64,000 bases of DNA, taken from contig NZ_JADCNK010000010.1 of the NCBI RefSeq assembly GCF_014947265.1, forward strand, positions 124,001 to 188,000, given 5' to 3'. Shown in pieces: positions 58,949 through 64,000 of the stretch. The notes beneath the pieces were generated by a model. That model saw only the letters and a program-made list of their open reading frames with translations, was not told where the DNA came from and did no database searches. Made by a program: the position numbers and the translations under genes. Within the stretch, counting starts at the first letter, position 1, and each line of letters begins with the position of its first letter. This DNA is from Pedobacter sp014947265. Its GTDB lineage: Bacteria; Bacteroidota; Bacteroidia; Sphingobacteriales; Sphingobacteriaceae.

Positions 58949-59227
58949 CCACCCCCAGCCCCTCCTTGAAAATAAGGAGGGGAGCTGATTCGCCTAATAA
59001 GATTATACGCAGCAAAAGATTCAAACTATAAATCTTATTACCCAAAACTAACCTTGCCTCAGCACATCCTCGTAATAAGGAGAATAACTATTTCATCTTA
59101 TAAATATATAACAGAAGCTTCAAACTATAAACCTTATTACCATTGGCCAACCTCAACTCAGCAGTACGTACTCCTCTCCTATTTTAGGAAAGTTTATACC
59201 GACCTATTGCCAGGCAAAGGCGGTAAA
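58949..59227. repeat. MITE-like element B, right of the DUF559 gene
   Basis: About 279 bases, starting eight bases after the DUF559 stop. It matches element A from CCACCCCCAGCCCCTCCTTG through ATAAATCTTATTACCC and onward, and carries an extra segment of about 25 bases near its right end. The remaining bases to 59308 hold no supported gene. Confidence 0.75.
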
Positions 59228-59308
59228 ACACCTCATTTATTATATTCCTCCTTATAAAAATAACATTCCTATATTAGTAAAGTAAAAATACGTAGTACAA
59301 AATATAGA

Positions 59309-61687
59309 ATGGATAATTCCGAAAAATTAAATCTGCTATTAATTAAGCTGGAAAACTTATTGCTCAGGCAACAAGGCTTTGAAGCCGAAATTCAAGCCTT
59401 AAGAAATGAGGTAAGGGCGCTGCAAACGCCAGGATCAGTACCTACGCCTTCAACAATAACTCATGAGCCTATAATTACACCACCAGCAAGAAATACACCT
59501 CCCAACTTTGCCACACAACTTTCGGCTGCACAACAATCTACCCCTGCGCCTATCCCGCCTGTGGCAAACCAAAAGCAACCTAATTTCGCTGATAGATTTA
59601 AGCGCGAAAACATGGTTAAATCTGATTTCGAGAAGTTTATAGGAGAAAACCTGATCAGCAAAATTGGTATCCTGATTTTAATTATCGGTGTAGCAATCGG
59701 AGCCAAATATGCCATTGATCACGATATGATTAGTCCACTTACAAGAATTGTTTTGGGTTACGCTGTCAGTGTAGGTTTAATGGCTTTTGCCATTAAGCTT
59801 AAAGCTAAATATGAAAATTTTTCAGCCGTGTTGGTTAGCGGTGCGATTGCGATTATGTATTTTATTACCTATGCAGCTTACGATTTCTATTCCTTAATTC
59901 CGCAGGCACTGGCCTTTGCTTTAATGGTTCTATTCACCTCATTTACCGTTGTTGCAGCAATCAAATATAACAAACAGGTTATCGCCCATATTGGTTTGGT
60001 TGGTGCTTATGCTGTTCCATTTTTATTGAGCGATGGCTCTGGTAAAGTTGGTATTTTGTTTACCTACATGGCCATTATCAATATCGGGATTCTGGTACTC
60101 AGTTTCAAAAAATACTGGAAACCCCTGTTCTATGCATCTTTTGGCTTAACATGGATCATCTTTTCTGCCTGGCGCTTAGATTTAAGCAGTACAAATAATT
60201 ATTTTAGTCTCGCAATATTATTTTCAACGCTATTTTTCCTCACTTTTTACATTACCAACTTAGCGTATAAAGTAAGCAAAAAAGAAGTTTTTGGCTTTAG
60301 CGATGTAATCATCTTACTTTTAAATTCATTCGTATATTACGGAATAGGCTATTTAATATTATCAGATAACAAAAACAGCGCTGAATTGCTGGGCTTGTTT
60401 ACATTGGCAAATGCTGTGATCCATTTTTTGGTATGCCTGATTATTTACAAGAAAAACCTTGCTGATAAAAACCTGTTTTATCTTATCCTGGCAATGATGA
60501 TTACCTTTATTACCATGGCTGTTCCTGTTCAGTTAGATGGCGGTTGGGTAACCATTTTCTGGGTGGTAGAGGCCGCAGTGCTGTTCTACTTAGCTCGGGT
60601 AAAAAAGATTGTTATTTACGAAAAACTATCATTTCCATTAATATTTCTTGCCTTTTTTAGTCTGCTGGAAGATTGGACAACTTATTATGATATCTACAAT
60701 GGGAATTCAATCACAATCACACCAATCATTAATGTAGGTTTTTTAACCGCATGCATATTTATTGCCTGTTTTTTCTGGATGTTCAGTATCAGCAAAAAAG
60801 AAAGTGACGAGCCTGTACAATGGATCTGGATGAGACGGATACTTAGTTATTCCATTCCCGCTATTCTGGTTTTTGTGATCTATATGACCTTTAGGATTGA
60901 GATCTCTAAACACTTTAACAACCTCTTACAATTGAGTAAGATTAACCTTAATCCAAAATCGAATTTTTATGACTCAAGCACTGAATACAACTATAATTAT
61001 CTGACTTTAAAAACAGCATGGATTTATATTTACACCCTGTTTTTTACCTCAGCATTAAGTTATCTGAACATTAAAAAATTCAAAAACAGCGAACTTGCTG
61101 TTGCTAACCTTCTGATTAATCTTCTGGTTATCATAGCGTTTCTAACATTCGGACTTTATAACTTAAGCGAGCTTAGAGATGCCTATTTACTTCCTGAAAG
61201 TAAATATTTCAGTATTGGCTCACTTAATACCTGTACCAGGTATGTGGCAATTGCTTTTTTTGCTTTACTGATTATACAGTGCAACCAACTGCAACGTTCA
61301 GGGCTGTTGAAAAAGGATTTGAAAATGATGTTCGATTTTTTACTTTATGTTTCCCTGTTATGGATCATCAGCAGCGAATTGATCAACATTTTAGAATTAT
61401 CGCATTCAGAAGGAAGTTATAAACTCGGATTGAGCATCCTTTGGGGTGTCTTTTCATTATTCTTAATTAGCATGGGCCTGGCCAAAAACAAAAAACACTT
61501 ACGCATTGGGGCGATGGTTTTATTTGGAATAACATTGATAAAGCTTTTCTTGTACGATATCTATTCTTTAAGCACAATCTCTAAAACCATAGTTTTTGTG
61601 TCGTTAGGGGTATTATTGCTTATCATTTCTTTCCTTTACAATAAATACAAACATTTAATTATAGATGATGCTAAAATTGAAAATTAA
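59309..61687 (+). CDS. DUF2339 polytopic membrane protein
   Basis: A 792-residue protein. Residues 1-30 form a coiled coil (KLENLLLRQQGFEAEIQALR). A Pro/Thr-rich linker (about 31-90) follows, then more than 20 transmembrane helices starting with FIGENLISKIGILILIIGVAIGAKYA. This layout is the DUF2339 family, of unknown function. The last 23 bases overlap the start of the DUF3999 gene, which is its usual partner. The pair may form an envelope complex; evidence is only co-occurrence. Confidence 0.88.
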   Translation: MDNSEKLNLLLIKLENLLLRQQGFEAEIQALRNEVRALQTPGSVPTPSTITHEPIITPPARNTPPNFATQLSAAQQSTPAPIPPVANQKQPNFADRFKRENMVKSDFEKFIGENLISKIGILILIIGVAIGAKYAIDHDMISPLTRIVLGYAVSVGLMAFAIKLKAKYENFSAVLVSGAIAIMYFITYAAYDFYSLIPQALAFALMVLFTSFTVVAAIKYNKQVIAHIGLVGAYAVPFLLSDGSGKVGILFTYMAIINIGILVLSFKKYWKPLFYASFGLTWIIFSAWRLDLSSTNNYFSLAILFSTLFFLTFYITNLAYKVSKKEVFGFSDVIILLLNSFVYYGIGYLILSDNKNSAELLGLFTLANAVIHFLVCLIIYKKNLADKNLFYLILAMMITFITMAVPVQLDGGWVTIFWVVEAAVLFYLARVKKIVIYEKLSFPLIFLAFFSLLEDWTTYYDIYNGNSITITPIINVGFLTACIFIACFFWMFSISKKESDEPVQWIWMRRILSYSIPAILVFVIYMTFRIEISKHFNNLLQLSKINLNPKSNFYDSSTEYNYNYLTLKTAWIYIYTLFFTSALSYLNIKKFKNSELAVANLLINLLVIIAFLTFGLYNLSELRDAYLLPESKYFSIGSLNTCTRYVAIAFFALLIIQCNQLQRSGLLKKDLKMMFDFLLYVSLLWIISSELINILELSHSEGSYKLGLSILWGVFSLFLISMGLAKNKKHLRIGAMVLFGITLIKLFLYDIYSLSTISKTIVFVSLGVLLLIISFLYNKYKHLIIDDAKIEN

Positions 61688-62897
61688 ACTATTTAGCTTG
61701 CTTTTGCTTTGTACCAGTATCGCAAATGCGCAAACCAATACATACAAATTTAAACGGAGTATAACCGGTGTTAATACGGTCTGGCATAAAATGACGCTGC
61801 CAGATGATTTATATAAAAAAGCAACTGTAAGTCTCGAAGATTTAAGGATCTTTGGCATTAATGGAAAAGATACCACAGAGGTTCCTTACCTGTTAAAACA
61901 GCGTGCCGATAAGGTAACTTTAAATGATATTACATTTAAACAGATTAACCAAAGTGCCAATCCAAATGGTTACTATTATACATTTCAATCACCAGAAATA
62001 AACATAATTAATCAGATTAAGCTGGCTTTTAAACAAGAAAACTTCGATTGGAAAGTGACCCTTGAAGGGAGTAATGATAACAAACAATGGTTTGCCATCT
62101 TATCAGACTACCGAATTTTATCCATTAAAAATAACGATACAGATTACCAGTTTACCAAATTGAATTTTCCTGATTCGAAATATCATTATTTTAGGATTGC
62201 GGTAAAAAGCACTACACAGCCTGAATTATTGGAAGCAAAAATCTCAAAAACAGATACTATAAAGGGAACCTATAAAGAGGTTCGATACAAATCTTTCGAT
62301 GTTAAAAACGATGTATCCAAAAAGGAAACCGTTGTTGATGTAACCCTAAACACTCCGGTTCCCTTATCCTATCTAAAGTTGAATGCACAAAGCGATTTCG
62401 ATTTTTACCGTCCGATCAAAATTGAATATGCAACAGATAGTTTTAAAACCGACAAAGGTATCCAGTATAATTATGCGAATCTTTACGAAGGCACAATAAA
62501 TTCTTTGGAAGAACCGGCATTCAATTTTGAAAATACCGTTACATCCAGGTTAAAAATTACTATCCAAAACAACGACAATAAACCATTACGGTTAAGTAGT
62601 TTACAGTTAAAAGGAAACATTTACGAAATTATTGCCCGCTTTGATGAGCCAAAAAATGAATATGCCCTATATTATGGTAATGAAAAGGCAACTAATCCGG
62701 TTTATGAAATTGAAGAATTCGAAAATAAAATCCCGGTTAATTTAACCAGCGTAAACATTGGAGCGGAACAGCAAAACCCGGCTTACTCCATAAAAATAGA
62801 AAAACCATTATTCGAAAATAAAGCCTGGCTTTGGGCACTAATGGTAGTTATTATTGGGCTATTGGGCTGGTTTTCATTTAAAATGTTGAAGAATTAA
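61665..62897 (+). CDS. DUF3999 envelope protein
   Basis: A 410-residue protein with an N-terminal signal sequence (LFSLLLLCTSIANA), a long beta-rich periplasmic region (about 24-380) and one C-terminal transmembrane helix (LWALMVVIIGLLGWFSFKML). This matches DUF3999, of unknown function. It overlaps the DUF2339 gene by 23 bases, so translation is coupled. The periplasmic domain may bind a ligand or partner for the membrane protein. It is followed after 14 bases by the SUFU gene. Confidence 0.85.
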   Translation: MMLKLKIKLFSLLLLCTSIANAQTNTYKFKRSITGVNTVWHKMTLPDDLYKKATVSLEDLRIFGINGKDTTEVPYLLKQRADKVTLNDITFKQINQSANPNGYYYTFQSPEINIINQIKLAFKQENFDWKVTLEGSNDNKQWFAILSDYRILSIKNNDTDYQFTKLNFPDSKYHYFRIAVKSTTQPELLEAKISKTDTIKGTYKEVRYKSFDVKNDVSKKETVVDVTLNTPVPLSYLKLNAQSDFDFYRPIKIEYATDSFKTDKGIQYNYANLYEGTINSLEEPAFNFENTVTSRLKITIQNNDNKPLRLSSLQLKGNIYEIIARFDEPKNEYALYYGNEKATNPVYEIEEFENKIPVNLTSVNIGAEQQNPAYSIKIEKPLFENKAWLWALMVVIIGLLGWFSFKMLKN

Positions 62898-62911
62898 GAT
62901 GTAGATTAAAG

Positions 62912-64000
62912 ATGAGTTTATTAAAAAAGTTATTTGGTTCAGACGCTCCTAAAAGGGAAAAACCAGAAGTACTCATGGAATTGAGAAGTCCAGCTTGTCC
63001 GATTACTGCTATTGTGGAGCAGGATAATCAAGTTGCTTATTTTTATTTGTGGGGTGATGAAGATTCCGATTTCGGAGTTAAAGCCTGCTGGATCAGAAAT
63101 CTGGATGAAGCCCCGATAACTGCAGATTTAAAACAAATGGAAGAAGGGATCCCACCAATGTTAATCAAAGCATACTGCAGGTTCCCTGGAGGACAAATAC
63201 CTCTGCAAGCAGATGATTTAGAAATTGTCTGGTTTGAGGAAGGTGATGGTGCTGCTTTAATGGAAAAGGGAGAAGTTATTGCTATCATCCCCTCCTGGGC
63301 TGGCATGAATGGTTTCTCAGGTTATGCCAGAGACTGCGTCGACGAAGGAGAATATTGCTGGGAACTTAAATCTTCTAATATCTTGTTAGAAAGGGTTAGA
63401 AAAGCAAAAGAATACTGGCAATTGTGGGATCTGGAAATTAATCCATTTCAGATGATTCAACCCCAGTTGCTCAAGCAATATGAAGATAATTTAGGTAAAA
63501 GTGATCAATATTTTGCAATAGATGGAAACGAATGGCCGCCCAGAGGCTTATTTTTGAAGAAACGAGAGATTAAGGATGTATTTGTAACTGTCGGACTATC
63601 GTTACTACCCATGCCAGTGGCTGAAATGTATAGCGAAGACCCTAATGAGGTAAACAGAATAGAATTGGGCTTGCTCTTAAATGCAGGTTTGTCTCAGGCA
63701 GAACTTAACCTTATTGGCAGTTGGATCAGTGGACAGGCAGGCATTCCATGGAAGAGAATTTCCTGGCTTGGGAACGGCCACACCGTTACTTTTAATATTC
63801 TTGAACGCACAAAAATGACATCGGTAGTACTGGTGAAACATTTGAATCACTTACCGGATATACAGCTTGAAAATTATCGTGATAGTCAGGTGAATATATT
63901 ATGGATGGTGCCCATTACTGAAAACGAAAGAAATTTTATTATAGATCATGGATTTGAGCCCTTCAGTGAAAAGTTAAATAACATCGGATCAGAAATTTTC
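62912..64000 (+). CDS. Suppressor of fused (SUFU) domain protein, partial at window end
   Basis: An open frame of 363 codons running off the right edge. The N-terminal half (MSLLKKLFGSDAPKREKPEV...) contains WGDEDSDFGVKACWIRNLDEAP and SWAGMNGFSGYARDC. The C-terminal part has VGLSLLPMPVAEMY, IELGLLLNAGLSQAELNLIG, WLGNGHTVTF and ILWMVPITENERNFI, the bacterial SUFU domain. SUFU proteins are found in immunity-type and toxin-linked loci, and also as free-standing proteins; the role here is unknown. It is 14 bases after the DUF3999 stop and probably in that operon. Confidence 0.78.
   Translation, partial: MSLLKKLFGSDAPKREKPEVLMELRSPACPITAIVEQDNQVAYFYLWGDEDSDFGVKACWIRNLDEAPITADLKQMEEGIPPMLIKAYCRFPGGQIPLQADDLEIVWFEEGDGAALMEKGEVIAIIPSWAGMNGFSGYARDCVDEGEYCWELKSSNILLERVRKAKEYWQLWDLEINPFQMIQPQLLKQYEDNLGKSDQYFAIDGNEWPPRGLFLKKREIKDVFVTVGLSLLPMPVAEMYSEDPNEVNRIELGLLLNAGLSQAELNLIGSWISGQAGIPWKRISWLGNGHTVTFNILERTKMTSVVLVKHLNHLPDIQLENYRDSQVNILWMVPITENERNFIIDHGFEPFSEKLNNIGSEIF

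Noticed and set aside
58294..59227. Composite transposon with DUF559 as transposase
   Set aside because: DUF559 is a nuclease-like fold, not a known transposase, and no target-site duplication could be shown; kept as a hypothesis only.
59054..59257. Plus-strand frame of 67 codons
   Set aside because: It lies inside MITE-like element B and its flank, and is not conserved in element A.
1..64000. tRNA, rRNA or riboswitch genes
   Set aside because: No cloverleaf-type or known riboswitch pattern was recognised in the gaps by eye; a covariance-model scan would be needed to exclude small RNAs.

Overview
The window comes from a Bacteroidota chromosome, most likely family Sphingobacteriaceae and Pedobacter-like. 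The evidence is TonB-dependent receptors with an N-terminal carboxypeptidase-regulatory-like domain, the gliding protein GldC, a LytTR regulator paired with a 7TMR-DISM histidine kinase, DUF4836, DUF3810 and MiaE genes, and TAnnTTTG promoter boxes. The family assignment is inference from protein style. No rRNA, tRNA, CRISPR array, prophage or transposase gene was found. Most genes are housekeeping, and the gaps are unusually rich in short dispersed palindromic repeats.

Layout. 1-3302 is the end of a histidine operon (hisB 3' end, hisH, hisA, hisF, hisIE), with different repeats in three of its gaps. 3377-6388 holds a WD40 propeller, a Cys-rich/CarboxypepD_reg membrane protein, an NlpC/P60 peptidase and a universal stress protein. 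6770-12777 holds a 2[4Fe-4S] ferredoxin divergent from an acyl-CoA reductase, a 67-residue protein coupled to ftsE, grpE-dnaJ, and two small-function genes. 13216-19393 holds a Ppx/GppA phosphatase, a second Cys-rich/CarboxypepD_reg protein, maf, a Spy-like protein, a tandem UspA, a KdsC-like phosphatase, iscX, a [2Fe-2S] ferredoxin and a DUF2520 Rossmann protein. 19398-30741 is the cytochrome c maturation region: ccmFE and ccmBCD, separated by glutamate dehydrogenase and three plus-strand envelope genes that include two related DUF4836-type proteins. CcmE carries the unusual C-x3-Y haem-binding motif.

31109-38604 holds a DNA methyltransferase-type repair protein, a cupin, a lipocalin, a LytTR/histidine-kinase pair and, divergent from it, three unrecognised genes. 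The first of these encodes an exact 9 x 9-residue repeat array bracketed by two C-x-C pairs, the second a lipoprotein, and the third a Gly-X-Y/GGX protein. 38776-44808 holds gldC, a DEAD-box helicase, dihydroorotase, a DUF2281 antitoxin-like gene with a broken PIN-toxin start, a DUF3810 metallopeptidase and miaE. 44959-54919 holds a glycosyltransferase, a siderophore receptor with a PepSY reductase-like partner behind a well-formed promoter and operator, a convergent TonB receptor, and hscA. 55606-64000 holds an M28 peptidase, an LLM flavin oxidoreductase, a DUF559 endonuclease-like gene between two MITE-like repeats, and a DUF2339-DUF3999-SUFU operon cut by the window end.

Functional links: ccmBCDEF supply cytochrome c haem attachment. 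iscX, the [2Fe-2S] ferredoxin and hscA belong to Fe-S assembly but are scattered. grpE and dnaJ serve Hsp70. The siderophore receptor and PepSY protein form an iron-uptake unit. The strongest candidates for something undescribed are the locus at 35956-38085, the DUF559 gene between paired repeats, and the two-copy Cys-rich/CarboxypepD_reg family.
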